A stretch of DNA of 64,000 bases, from positions 667,501 to 731,500 of the forward strand of contig CAJNDT010003157.1 in the NCBI GenBank assembly GCA_905221615.1, in the 5' to 3' direction. Of this stretch, positions 32,603 through 43,317 are shown in pieces (the stretch's first letter is position 1; every line of letters begins with the position of its first letter). The DNA comes from Symbiodinium sp. CCMP2592. Its lineage: Eukaryota > Sar > Dinophyceae > Suessiales > Symbiodiniaceae. The translations under genes and the position numbers were made by a program. The notes under the pieces were generated by a model. It saw nothing but the letters and a program-made list of their open reading frames with translations, ran no database searches and was not told the DNA's origin.

Positions 32603-33460
32603 CCGTCGGGAGGGCGCACATGCCTTCTTCCGCGTCAAGACACCAAACGTGAAACCTTCTGCAAGCACGAGGTGCTCCTGAAGCAAGCAAGAACCCGACG
32701 CGCCGTTTCTACCGACGTCCGCTTCGGCGTGCCTAGCGTGCGAGACAGCCTGTGAAGCGAACCACAACAAGAGCGTGCTCCAGCTTGCCGGCAACCACGT
32801 CCCTTGCCGGGATGGCCACACGAGGATCTATCTGGTTCGACGCTGCAGGTGGCATTTCCGGACATCTCACCTGCCTTGCGGCCTGGCAAATTAGCAAATT
32901 ACCGCCAGAATGAAGAGCCACTGCCTCGCAAGTGGAGGGTCTGCAGATTCTGGAAGTTTCCAGATTGTCAAGACCTTCGGCAGCATGTCAATGTGCGGAT
33001 CCTCCTTTCCGGGGGGACTGAATGCATCACGGCTGGATGGAGGAGGCTTGAAGCCAGCAGGCAAGAGGCCTTCAGACTCACAGTGCCAGCTAACAGGGAT
33101 GCGTCACACTCAACCATTGCCTGTCACCCTGCCGTGCTTGCACCAGGACGCGAAGTGCGTCAGACCCCAACACTTGTGACTTGCATCTTCAGCATTCCAC
33201 GCACGGCAGAAACCAGTGCTAAGAACTCTGGGATACCGTCTGGGCGGTGCATGCATCAGGCAGAGGTGCTGGCAGTGCTCTGAGGCCGCACATGGCCACT
33301 CCTATGCAACCGTGGCTTTTGTGCATCTGCCACTGCAGCATGATGGGTGCATATTGTGACTGGAAGAAGACACACAGCTTCAAGAAGGCTATTGAAAGCT
33401 ATCTCAAGCTGCCGCAGCCCAAAGGGGCTGAGCTCCGACCTTTACACTCCCGAAGCTAGC
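32603..33460. repeat. Unclassified B unit following the A array
   Basis: Collinear with 28226-29000, 61945-62690 and 63660-64000. Contains GTCGGGAGGGCGCACATGCC, TTTCCGGACATCTCACCTGC, GATTGTCAAGACCTTCGGCA and CTCAACCATTGCCTGTCACC. Non-coding as far as can be seen. Confidence 0.75.
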
Positions 33461-35127
33461 AAGTGCTGAACTGTGGGCCCGTAGGAGACTTAGGTGCTGA
33501 GCTGTTAAGACGACAAGCCTGGACTAGAGGCTATGGCACTGCAATGTACTGCAGCTGCCGTGCACCTTCCACTGTATCTGACAGTCATACAACGCCAGAG
33601 ACGGGAATGCCGTTTGGCAGCAGGCCTGGTCAGACGAAGGCAGAGCGTCGAGGACGCTATCGCATGCTGCCGAAACGGATGAGATGGCAAAGACCCTGTC
33701 AGAAGCAATCTGCTGCCCCCAAATTGGGCTCCTACCGATCCATGGCTGTGGCAGCTTTGGGCACTGCGGATCACCGACAGGTTCGGAATGCCGCCCTGGC
33801 ATAAACCGAGGAAGCTTCGCATCTCTGGTGGGTGCGGAGAACTCGACACCTGCACCTAGGCAGACATGACCTCCATGCACACTTTGTGATAGCAATCTCC
33901 ACGCAGGCATGTGGGTGCCACCCTCAAGACACAGGCGATGCGTGACGATGAGGCCCGTGCCCGTCAGGACCTCCGTCAGGACCTTGCAGCATGCCCAAAG
34001 GCGATCCATTTTCTCGGACCACCATCGCTTGACGTACGGAAAAAAACAATCACATCTGTTTCGCCCATAAAAACGCAGTTTCGGAAGGGCAGCAGCCTTG
34101 CCTCCTAAAAACTCTCGACGGTGAGAACCACTACTGCAAGCTTTGGGGAAGAGCCAAATGATTTGGGCACGCCGTCTAACGTTTTGCACATCTTCTTCTC
34201 TCCATCTAGGAGTCCATCTCGCAGGCCAACCCGTTCTATCATTTGCCATGTACCTTGCTAGCTGTCACACACAAACAAACACACTTGTTGGACTGTTGCC
34301 TTTCTCTTGCTGTCGCGCTTCGTCTTTCTATTGTCTCTGCTGCATGCCACAACCGAACGCGCCTTGCACTATGGCGGTGCCGGCGAGCAGGTCTGCCAGG
34401 GAGCCGCCAAGGCTCCGTCGAAGGCTTCCCAGCGTCAGCCAGTCTGCAGATGTTGATTTTCGATGCTACGCCCATAGCGTCAGCCACCGACTCGGAATGT
34501 AAAAGCAATTTCACAGAATCTCACATGCTCATCACAACACATTATTTAGCAGCCGATACATCCTCTTGGTTTTGCAACCCGGATATGAATCCAATTCGCA
34601 ACCCCGGTACAACCAAACAGCTTCATTTCCGACCAGATCCGACAACCTTTTGTCATTTGTTGTGCCACATTGTTCATCGACGTTTCAGCTTTATTTGAGC
34701 CCATGCTCTCCCGTTGTGACCATTCAGCGCATGTCAACCCGCTGCAGTACATGAGCTGAGCCGGTCTTCCACGCAGCCTTCAGGAGCCATCCCAACATCA
34801 AAGTTTGTGCTCATCGCGACTGCTCGCACCTAATGCTCGCGACCCCTTCTACCTTAGGCCAGGCTTAGATGCCATGGTCCCCAAGCTGCAACACACCTGA
34901 ACACCCTCCATAACAACAACCCAGTTGCGAATCGAAGCCAAGCTGTTCTGCTGTCATACGTCAAGGGCCGAAACTTGCTCATCGCAAGACCCCGAAACAA
35001 CTCGAACGCATGCTGACTGCGGCTGGCATCCCCCGGTCGGAATACTCACCAGGCTTGCTACTGTACCTGTGCCTGTACATGTACATGTACATGTGCATGT
35101 ATATGTGTATGTACACATACATACACA
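33461..35127. other. Intergenic, left flank of the retrotransposon
   Basis: An open minus-strand frame (33524-34249, about 241 codons) shows no recognisable domain and is probably chance. The end (35060-35127) is a TGTA/CATA-type microsatellite into which the retrotransposon inserted. Confidence 0.5.
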
Positions 35128-35132
35128 CATAC
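35128..35132. repeat. Target-site duplication CATAC (left)
   Basis: CATAC directly abuts the TG end of the left LTR and matches CATAC at 54825-54829 beyond the right LTR. Five base pairs is the usual duplication length for LTR elements. Confidence 0.95.
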
Positions 35133-35564
35133 TGCGTGGGGGATTGATCTCGACTTGGTTGCTGCTCTCCCCACCAGAGCTGTAATGAATGTAGGTGTGG
35201 CTGGCTAGCACTCTCCACAGACTGGACCCTGTCTCTCCCTCTTACTCCCACACGTGCGATCCTATGCAGGCAGAACCGGCGGCCGTTCCTTTTGCACTCA
35301 CTGCCGGCGGCGGTTCGTCTGTGCAACGGGATAGCTCTGATTGCTCAGGATAGAAGACACATATAGCACTTAGCTATGGGCATTGACTTGAGCCAAACGT
35401 TGCGTTGGCGGTCACATAGAAAGGTAAAGATGAGGGATGCGTAGCATGCCCCCTAGAGTCGAGGGACGCGTAGCGTGCCCCCTTCTCTTGCACTTTACAC
35501 GGTCTTGCTCACAGCTCTTATAGTGACACCTTAGAACTTGACAAGGCATCGCAGTCCGTTCGCA
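35133..35564 (-). repeat. 3' LTR
   Basis: 432 bp, identical to 54393-54824 except for one base (TTAGAACTTG versus TTAGAACATG). Contains an internal 29-bp direct repeat (GAGGGATGCGTAGCATGCCC at 35432 and its variant at 35461) and, on the minus strand, TTTGGCTCAAG at 35397-35387. Confidence 0.97.
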
Positions 35565-35570
35565 CCCCCC
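35565..35570 (-). other. Short polypurine tract
   Basis: On the element's sense strand GGGGGG sits immediately before the 3' LTR, where the plus-strand primer is expected. It is short for a polypurine tract; the upstream bases (CAACTCAT) are not purine-rich. Confidence 0.6.
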
Positions 35571-35814
35571 ATGAGTTGCGTCTCCGACGCTGCTCACCCG
35601 GAAGATGGCACGATAGGACAGAAGAAAATTCCGCCGCAACGTTGACATTGAAAATCAGAGCTTTGTATCCCAATTAGAAACGTTGTGACACTCATCTACG
35701 TCAGTAACGATCCCCTGAAATGACAAACGAATCAGGCGTCACCGAAGAAAGAAGCATTCGCGATGGCATTCCACGGGCGAAGCTCAGAGGTCACGAACTG
35801 ATAGGCGAGGAAGA
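35571..35814 (-). other. Retrotransposon 3' untranslated region
   Basis: Between the ORF2 stop and the polypurine tract. No open frame or motif recognised. Confidence 0.6.
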
Positions 35815-38800
35815 TCAGGCGTTGTCTCGCCACCATCTTCGCGTTGACGTAGGATCGCGGTCCCAGGGCCGGAGGTTCTCCTCTGGATACTGGTTCCTTG
35901 GCTTTCCTTTGTCCTTGCCTTTGTTTCGGCCTTTGGCGGCGATGTAGTCGTGGTAGGAATTGGTGTTCCAACCACCATGTTGCTCGCCTCCGGTTCTTCC
36001 ACGCCCTTTTGAAGGTCCCTTGGATGAAGAAGCGCTTTCACGTTCCTCCGTAGTGACAGGCGTGTCCAGGATGGATGTACCACCTGGAGGAAGATAGTCA
36101 GCGGCCGAAATGTGGTGTAGGGCTTCCGTACGCTTTGTCGTCGGGTTTTGCTGTCTCTCAGTTTTGGATCTGTTCAATCTGTCCATGAAATGCGCAGGCA
36201 TTTGCACACTGTGGTCCACCAGCAAGGCGATGGTCTGGACTGACTGATCAGAATGAGTCAGCAGAATACCGACGGGGTCGATGTACAAGAAGTCCACTGG
36301 TCCAGTTGGCGTTGGTCGTAGCACTGAGAATTGTTGGTGTCCCGTCACCATTGGGATCACCTCGCACAGGACGTTCAGGCAACAAAAGTGCATAGCCTTT
36401 ACATCTTCATCCCTGTCGCTCTTCAAGTAAGTAGTAGGGTTGAAGTTGTCCCTGCCAATTCCCATCATGTTGGCTCCCCGTACAAGTAAAGAAAGCATCT
36501 GGTTCGTCCGGAAGCGCTTCAAGGTGTAAGTCCCGTTGGGATCGTACTGTTTGAGGTTCTCAGGTTCCTTTGCAAAGCGAATGATCTCCTCCTCAGTCAC
36601 GTCCCTGCTCACACTCGTTTCCCTATCCACTGCTGCCAAAGATCCCCACTTTCCAAGCACATCATAGCGTTGGCCAAGTGCGAAACTTTCCCTCATCTGA
36701 AACAACGGCATAGTCGCCCACTTTGCGAATCCTGACCAAGCTTTGTAGATGGATCTGCATACCACGTATGCCATGTACGAAAGGGCGGTCATGTTCGCGT
36801 CAATGCAATGGGCATTTCGCTTTCCAGAATAGTAAGATGGCTGCATGGCGGTACGTGCAAGTTGTAGCTCAGGATCGATGTTCAAAGACTGGCCGGTAAT
36901 GAAGACGGGACGACGTTCCTGTGCGATTGCTTCTGGAACTGCGTCATCAAAGTCCTCTCCAGGCTCGACGTCCATTTCTTCATCAGGTTCCTGTTCTGGA
37001 TCGTCTTCCGCGATGACAGATGGTTCTGGGATTTCTTCAGGTTCCGCAACGGTCTCTACCTCCATGGCTTCCTGCTCCTCTTCGGGCGCCTCAGGCACTG
37101 CGGCTGCTGCGGCTTCCATTGTCTGAGCAATGAAGTCACTGGGGATCTCCGTAGGAGTCTCCCGTTGTGGAGAACCTTGGTAATATCCGCTCGAAATGAA
37201 CTGTGACCAGCAAGACGTGCATCGGGAGAAACATGCTGGAACGATGTTGTAGCATGCCGGGCATACCCTCATTCTCCGTCCATCCTCGTCTCTGCGTAGG
37301 TCTTCGGGTCGCCAATTCTTGATGACAAACTTGATTCCTTTGTCCATGTAGTGATGCCGAACCGTGTTCTCCCTGTGGGACTCCAGGACAGTCGTGAGGT
37401 CACGAATGATCTGCTCCTTGCTTGTGTCGTGGGGTCCAGGAGGCATCTCGCAAAGCAATTCCATGATCTTGCTTGGCGTTCGGTATCTCTCGAACTCGGG
37501 AAGCAACGGTGATGCATTGTAGTCCAACACCAGCTCTTTCTCCAACCTTTCATCGTAGATCTTTTCCACCAGAGCGAAAGAGTGTGTATCTCGAGGATCA
37601 GGGACGCAAAACCATACCTCCTTGACGAAATGGAAAGGTATCGTTCGACCAACGATCATGATGCCGCTGTCTGTGATACGTCCATCCTCTCGTGCAAGAT
37701 CTTGCGATGGGACATGAAGGACCGCCAATGGCATGTGCTTGGCGTCTCGTCCGTGTACTCGCATCTTGGTCGTTGCATTCCGGTGATCGAACGGCGCAAA
37801 CACCCCCCAATAGCTGTGGAGTCTGCCGCCTTGGTTGCCTCGGAATTGGCGCCTATGGTCGAAGTCCCCGTCGGGGTCCTCCGAACCAGGCATGATGCCT
37901 TGCGTGACAATGGAATCCAAGTTGCGGCATGCCGTAGCGTGGAACGCACCTCCAAGACGTTGCAAGAGGGTCATAGATGGAGATATTGCGAACCTGTTCT
38001 TGTCCAACTGAAGCAAGTTGTTCTGGGGATCTGAATGCGCAGAGTGACCACTCGTAGCCCGAACTGCCCATGGCTTCACCCAGCCGTTGCATAGGTTCAG
38101 GTACCTCTGGCCATGCCGGCAATGGTCGTTGTTCTGGATCTCCGTGATCTGGTCCCGAACTGATACCAACATGTTCGAACCTGCTGATCCAAGAACTTCC
38201 GTGCCGGGGTCCTTCACTCTCACACCCAGGAACTGCAACCGAATCTTGGCCTTGTTGCGTTTCGTGGCTGCAATCATGTTCCCCTGGAACAATAGCTGAA
38301 GTCTTTCATTGTACACTCTCTTCTTCTGTTGATCATCGGTCCTTGAGACCCCTTCGGTGATGCGTCTGCTTTCATGGGTCCATAGTGGCTCATGCCTCAC
38401 CAAGTCTTCGATCATCACCCATCCTCCTTCATCACATTTGATGACACTGTTGAATGCCACCTGGCACCTGTTGTCAAGCCATTCCGAGCCTGGGCGCCTG
38501 GCGATTCTGTGGCGCAAGTCAGACTGGATGCATGATAGCGCCCAATCCGCGTTCAACCTGCGCTGACGGGTGATGTTGCGAAGGACAACTTCGTTCACGA
38601 TGTCCCACCGATTGTTGATGAAGCTTGCACCCTTGGTTGGGATCAGGTCGAGAATCCCGCACCGGATTGGCCTTCCGCCGCCGATGGATTCATAGCCTGG
38701 ATTGGTGTAGCTATGAGTGTTCTCGTCGTACACAAAGCTAGGACGGTCTCCTCGTTGAGGTAGGCGTCGGTCGCGATGGTCCGAAAGCTGCTCAATGATG

Positions 38801-41800
38801 TCCACCACTCGCTGGCTATTCTCTGGTCCCGATTCCTGCAGTGGTACGCCACAAGCATCATTTAGGCCCCGACGATTCTCCACATCCGTGCAGAGATTGT
38901 GTTTGTTCTCATAACGGATCAAGACCACATCACCCCGTACGGCTTCGCCTCCGCGTCGCGGTCGGGCTTTGGCCTTGGGTCGTCGGTCCGAGGAAGCGAC
39001 ACTCACATGATCTGTGGTGTCAATGTCCATTGGCTCGGCCTCTTGTGTAGATACCCGACGTGGATATCGAAGAAGACTTTCTTTGATAATCTGGACGCCT
39101 CGAAGTACCAGATCCCGGGTTGCAGCATTCTCCGTGCAATTTGACAGAGTGTGTAGGTCACTGCCACAAGCAACACAGAATGTGATGCGATCGCTTCCGA
39201 CTGACATCTCGCCCTGAGCGAGTACGCCAACATAGTCCTGAAGCTGCGTGACAAATCCTTCACGAATTGCATGCCTGGGATCAGGGCCTTCTGCACCTTG
39301 CTCTTCTTCGGGTTGCGCATCCACATCCACATCCTGTGCAGGTATTGGTGGAGCAACTGAGAACCCTGGATCGTCCGTGACGTTGTCAGCGGCCTGTGTC
39401 TCGTCGGTTCTCGCAATCTCTACAGGGTAGATATCACCATCGACGATCACTGTGAAATCAATCACGAGGTCAGCGGACATGTTGTTGACGATCTCAGCGA
39501 CTGCTTCATTCTTCTTGGGCGGTGTCCTTTTGCGCGGGGAGTCAACCGTGATCAGCTCGATGGCTTCGGCCGACGCGTAGCGGAAGAATGACCTTTCGAT
39601 TCCTCTCGCGCACGCATTTGCTCCCTCAAGGCCACCCCAATTCATGAAATGACTTGGGTGTCTCATTGCAATCGTAAGAAGCCCGAGCGCCAGCTCCACT
39701 GTGTCACCCAGGAGCTCTTCCTTGGGCAAGACTGACCCTCGGTAGCATTCTTGGCGCTCTTCTGGAGTCAAAAGCATCCTCATGAAACCAGCATAAGCGC
39801 AGTTCCCGGCGTCGTAGTAGCAGATGTAGCATGTTTTGCCTTCGGAGTCGTACCCTCTGTCCCATGCCAACTGTTTGGCCTTTCCCCATGCCGCGTACTC
39901 GATGGCCTGACTGGCTGTGATTCGGAGACCACCGTAGTGAGAAACCGTCTTGCCGATGTCTTCATAGACCATCTCTGCACAAACTTTGAGGAACTCCTTG
40001 ATGTCCACGCGAGGATCCACGAATTGAAGCCTCAGGTCATAAAGGTGCTTTGCGCAAGCCAAGGTGTACTTCTGGGACGTGATCAAGTCATTGAAGGAGC
40101 TGATTTGATGCTGCATCTTCAAAGCTGAAGTATGCGCGCACCCAATGCAGTGTCCAGGATACCCGTTTCCGGTCGGCTTGAAGAAGGCTTGTGCGTAGCA
40201 CTCAGCCAACTTCATTGCTTCACATCCAGAGCAATAGAACGTTCTCCCTTTGACATAACCAGTGTTCGGGGTCGCATAGGTGTCGATCCTGAACCAGTAG
40301 TGCCTGTTGTCGTAGTAGGCCTCGGGAACGGTCATGGCGATGTCAAAATCCTGCCAGGTGACTGTGGACGACTCAGCGACCGTGTCACCCTGGGCACCCG
40401 ACCTGATCTGTTGCTGCTGTTCCCCCGTAAACCATGTCTGCGAAATCTTGGTGGACGTCTTGACTTCACTCTTGTCCTCCCAAATCTCGACAAGCGACGG
40501 GTGAGCGACTGAGTCGGTTCGGACTGTTTCGTCCCATGAGCGAACTTTCGATGCCTCAACAAAGCACGTGGATACCATCTTCTCGCAGAACAGCTGCTTC
40601 TCATAGATAGCTAGGCCCAATTTGAACCTGACCCGATTGTCCGGTGGTGGCACCTTTTCGACTGACAGTGTATGCACGCCTGACGACGCATGTTTCGCCT
40701 GACTGTACATTCTTGACCAAAACGAAGATCCATGAATCACCACACATGCTCGGGCCCGCAACTCCAGTTCAATATACATTCCCAGCGCGTGGAAACCGTT
40801 GAACATAGAAGCTTTCTGTCGAAGGTAATTGCTGGCTGCTCCTACGAACCGTAAGTCGTGGTTGATGTTGACAATTGGAGGGCGCGTGGTACGCTTCCCT
40901 GCCGCAATGATGGGGTCAACGTACGTGGCCTTGAGCTGTCGCTGCAAATCAGCACGAATCGCTGCTCCGTCTCCGACCTCACTCATCGGAAATGATATGT
41001 TCTCGATGAGGATCGCTTGGAGAGACAGATGGTAGTGCAACGTGACGGTTGCAAGCTGCTCTTCAGTCAAGCCATCCAATGTCTCATTCACAGATTCCAA
41101 CGATCCCTTTGTGACTTGGAAGTTGTAGTTGGCACCTGCGGTGATCGACGGGCTCACAATGTAGATCTCACTCCATCCATGCATGACGAGATTCTCTCTC
41201 ACTGTATGCGATGACCCTCTGGTCCTTGCGACCATGTCAAAGTCTTGGACGAGGATTGTGCATTGAGAGCGCATAGTCGCGGCATCAGGCTTGCCACCCA
41301 TACCCAAACTATTGCGAAATCCGTTCAGCGTGTTCATGGTGTTGATCCTTGCTTCTGCCGGAATTTCATCGTTGTCGACAAGATCGCTGTCTGCCTCGAT
41401 CATCACAGCCGAGGTAAGCATTGGAGGAGAAGGAAGATGCACACACGACACCAATGCCAATGCATGGTACAGCCGCGAATACATCCGTAACCACATCTTC
41501 GTGCTCAGCTTCACGTAGACCTTCAGGTTGAGACCCTTATCGTCACTTTGAGAGACGGATCGAATCCTTGCCAAGTAGGTCACCAGTCTTCTGACGTAAT
41601 GCTGAATTGGTGTGGTCCCCACGTCGTGGTTGGCCACGAACTTTGGCGTCTCATCAATGGTAGGTGGGTACTCGTCTTGATCACGGGTCGTCGCCAGCAA
41701 ACTCGAGCGACAGCCCTTTTCATCGATGTTGACATAATGGTACCAACTTTCCTGAGCGCCAGCGGGGATTGGAGCTTCCTCCCATGTCGGTTGCGATGGT

Positions 41801-43317
41801 TCCTCTTCCGGTTGCGAAGTCGGTGGTTGTGGAGGAGGTGCCGCAGAAGATGATGACGCCGATGCCGTTGCCTCGTCCGTCCTTGCCCTCTTTGGTCCGT
41901 GGCTAGGGGTGGCTCGAGGCTCGGTAGCGGATCCTTGTGATTGTCCCGGCGTTCTTCCATGCTCAGGGTGCACGATTCCTTCCGGTTCGAGGTTGCTTGC
42001 CGTAGGCATCGCCACCCTCCCCGTTGAGTACACCCAGCTAGGATGCCGTTGAAGATTGGGCGGAAATAGGCCATCATCTTGCATAAGCGGTCTTGGTGCC
42101 CCCATCTGTTGGAATTCTGCTTCCCATATGCTCAACGTGGCGCGTTTGGTAGAGCAGTCGACCACATACCCAGATTCAACTCCGCATTGATTCCAGGTGT
42201 AGCTACGGAACGCATCCGGCAATTGGAAGCCGTTCCTGTCTTGATCTGCACATACAGCATCCACGTGGTGCTTGAGGAAAGAGTACGTGGTGTAGTCGGA
42301 ATCAGGGAGCACATCATTGGACCATCTGTAATGCGGGTGTCCAGTGTCTGGATCAACCCATGATACGTAGGAATGAAGCACGTGGAGACAGACACTGAAC
42401 GCCTGGAGCGAGTTCATCGCAAAGGCGAGCGGGTGTCCCATGCCTTGAGGCATTGTGCGCATCATCAGGGCCAGCTGGTGAACGTTGAGTGGCGTAGCGC
42501 CATCGTTGTTCGCAGCACATTCCTGGTTGTAGGTCCGTAGTCCATATCCAGTGTGTTTCGCGAACATGTACATCAGCTTGCACACCCTACATAACGTAGG
42601 CTCCGCCAACAGGTCTGATTGGTCAGGTGCTCTACCCGACATTGGCAACTTGTGGTAGTAGTCCTGATTCACCGTATACCATTGTTGAATTCTCGTGTCT
42701 GTCACAGTCTGGTAGGGCGTCTCCACGGAGTTGATGAGAACGGCGAGGTTGTAGTAGCCGTCCGCACTGACGATGTTCCTTGTTGCAGTGTTCAAGTCGA
42801 ACCGAACTTGCTTTCGTTCTTGTTCCAGTTCAACCACAGCCAATTTTGCATCATCGCGGATCACTTCCTCATCCACCATGAACCTGGTGATGGCATTGAA
42901 CTTCCCCTCGTAGTCAGCAACAATGTGTTTGAGACCTCCACCAAACTTAGTGACCATGGCGAGTATCTCCCCATAGGGTTTGTCCATGTACTCCTCAGGA
43001 GCAGCAAGCAAGCAAGCTTTGAGGATTTCTCGGACTCGAATGGAAAGATCTCCTCCTGACGACAGATTTGCACACGTGAACAGCAAGACCAACGGAGGTG
43101 CTTTGAAAGCTGCCCATGTGCGAATGAGATCATTGTCGACCACTTTGTCTTTCGTAATCTTCGGCGGGAGCGAGACGCTCTGCGACGAATCCCCAGAATA
43201 CATCTCCAGGAACTTGTGGAACTTCAGAAACGTTCGCATCATCCCACCAGACGGGAAAACTTCTTCGTGGTCCACTCCATCGAAGGCCAGCTCGTAGGCA
43301 TTGTAGCTTTCAGCCAT
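35815..43317 (-). CDS. Retrotransposon ORF2: 2,500-aa protein with a Tpt1/KptA-like domain
   Basis: Starts at the ATG at 43317, 112 nt after the ORF1 stop, and runs without interruption. Residues 1-420 have no recognised fold; 420-520 are Pro/Ser/Gln-rich. Zinc-binding-like clusters occur near 1035-1065 (CSGCEAMKLAEC...CIGC) and 2005-2030 (CPACYNIVPACFSRCTSC); 2040-2120 is very acidic; the C-terminal ~100 residues are basic and Gly-rich. Residues about 1590-1905 match the Tpt1/KptA RNA 2'-phosphotransferase pattern in order: DLRHRIARRPG (R1602, H1603), GGWVMIEDLV (1631 on), NKAKIRLQF (~1688), WAVRATSGHS (R1753), GAFHATACRNLDSIVTQGI (H1793) and GRDAKHMPLAVLHV (R1857). In that family an Arg-His-Arg-Arg set binds NAD+ and the 2'-phosphate. 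Such enzymes remove the splice-junction 2'-phosphate from ligated RNA, or ADP-ribosylate or cap 5'-phosphorylated ends. Its role in the element is inference. No transmembrane segment is seen, so it is not envelope-like. Confidence 0.85.
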   Translation of the reverse strand: MAESYNAYELAFDGVDHEEVFPSGGMMRTFLKFHKFLEMYSGDSSQSVSLPPKITKDKVVDNDLIRTWAAFKAPPLVLLFTCANLSSGGDLSIRVREILKACLLAAPEEYMDKPYGEILAMVTKFGGGLKHIVADYEGKFNAITRFMVDEEVIRDDAKLAVVELEQERKQVRFDLNTATRNIVSADGYYNLAVLINSVETPYQTVTDTRIQQWYTVNQDYYHKLPMSGRAPDQSDLLAEPTLCRVCKLMYMFAKHTGYGLRTYNQECAANNDGATPLNVHQLALMMRTMPQGMGHPLAFAMNSLQAFSVCLHVLHSYVSWVDPDTGHPHYRWSNDVLPDSDYTTYSFLKHHVDAVCADQDRNGFQLPDAFRSYTWNQCGVESGYVVDCSTKRATLSIWEAEFQQMGAPRPLMQDDGLFPPNLQRHPSWVYSTGRVAMPTASNLEPEGIVHPEHGRTPGQSQGSATEPRATPSHGPKRARTDEATASASSSSAAPPPQPPTSQPEEEPSQPTWEEAPIPAGAQESWYHYVNIDEKGCRSSLLATTRDQDEYPPTIDETPKFVANHDVGTTPIQHYVRRLVTYLARIRSVSQSDDKGLNLKVYVKLSTKMWLRMYSRLYHALALVSCVHLPSPPMLTSAVMIEADSDLVDNDEIPAEARINTMNTLNGFRNSLGMGGKPDAATMRSQCTILVQDFDMVARTRGSSHTVRENLVMHGWSEIYIVSPSITAGANYNFQVTKGSLESVNETLDGLTEEQLATVTLHYHLSLQAILIENISFPMSEVGDGAAIRADLQRQLKATYVDPIIAAGKRTTRPPIVNINHDLRFVGAASNYLRQKASMFNGFHALGMYIELELRARACVVIHGSSFWSRMYSQAKHASSGVHTLSVEKVPPPDNRVRFKLGLAIYEKQLFCEKMVSTCFVEASKVRSWDETVRTDSVAHPSLVEIWEDKSEVKTSTKISQTWFTGEQQQQIRSGAQGDTVAESSTVTWQDFDIAMTVPEAYYDNRHYWFRIDTYATPNTGYVKGRTFYCSGCEAMKLAECYAQAFFKPTGNGYPGHCIGCAHTSALKMQHQISSFNDLITSQKYTLACAKHLYDLRLQFVDPRVDIKEFLKVCAEMVYEDIGKTVSHYGGLRITASQAIEYAAWGKAKQLAWDRGYDSEGKTCYICYYDAGNCAYAGFMRMLLTPEERQECYRGSVLPKEELLGDTVELALGLLTIAMRHPSHFMNWGGLEGANACARGIERSFFRYASAEAIELITVDSPRKRTPPKKNEAVAEIVNNMSADLVIDFTVIVDGDIYPVEIARTDETQAADNVTDDPGFSVAPPIPAQDVDVDAQPEEEQGAEGPDPRHAIREGFVTQLQDYVGVLAQGEMSVGSDRITFCVACGSDLHTLSNCTENAATRDLVLRGVQIIKESLLRYPRRVSTQEAEPMDIDTTDHVSVASSDRRPKAKARPRRGGEAVRGDVVLIRYENKHNLCTDVENRRGLNDACGVPLQESGPENSQRVVDIIEQLSDHRDRRLPQRGDRPSFVYDENTHSYTNPGYESIGGGRPIRCGILDLIPTKGASFINNRWDIVNEVVLRNITRQRRLNADWALSCIQSDLRHRIARRPGSEWLDNRCQVAFNSVIKCDEGGWVMIEDLVRHEPLWTHESRRITEGVSRTDDQQKKRVYNERLQLLFQGNMIAATKRNKAKIRLQFLGVRVKDPGTEVLGSAGSNMLVSVRDQITEIQNNDHCRHGQRYLNLCNGWVKPWAVRATSGHSAHSDPQNNLLQLDKNRFAISPSMTLLQRLGGAFHATACRNLDSIVTQGIMPGSEDPDGDFDHRRQFRGNQGGRLHSYWGVFAPFDHRNATTKMRVHGRDAKHMPLAVLHVPSQDLAREDGRITDSGIMIVGRTIPFHFVKEVWFCVPDPRDTHSFALVEKIYDERLEKELVLDYNASPLLPEFERYRTPSKIMELLCEMPPGPHDTSKEQIIRDLTTVLESHRENTVRHHYMDKGIKFVIKNWRPEDLRRDEDGRRMRVCPACYNIVPACFSRCTSCWSQFISSGYYQGSPQRETPTEIPSDFIAQTMEAAAAAVPEAPEEEQEAMEVETVAEPEEIPEPSVIAEDDPEQEPDEEMDVEPGEDFDDAVPEAIAQERRPVFITGQSLNIDPELQLARTAMQPSYYSGKRNAHCIDANMTALSYMAYVVCRSIYKAWSGFAKWATMPLFQMRESFALGQRYDVLGKWGSLAAVDRETSVSRDVTEEEIIRFAKEPENLKQYDPNGTYTLKRFRTNQMLSLLVRGANMMGIGRDNFNPTTYLKSDRDEDVKAMHFCCLNVLCEVIPMVTGHQQFSVLRPTPTGPVDFLYIDPVGILLTHSDQSVQTIALLVDHSVQMPAHFMDRLNRSKTERQQNPTTKRTEALHHISAADYLPPGGTSILDTPVTTEERESASSSKGPSKGRGRTGGEQHGGWNTNSYHDYIAAKGRNKGKDKGKPRNQYPEENLRPWDRDPTSTRRWWRDNA

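Noticed and set aside
33524-34249. 241-codon minus-strand frame as a gene
   Set aside because: No recognisable domain, irregular composition and many frames of similar length in the same GC-rich DNA; treated as chance.
35815-43317. ORF2 as an envelope-like gene
   Set aside because: No signal peptide, transmembrane segment or fusion-type region. The content is soluble, with zinc-binding clusters and the KptA-like region.
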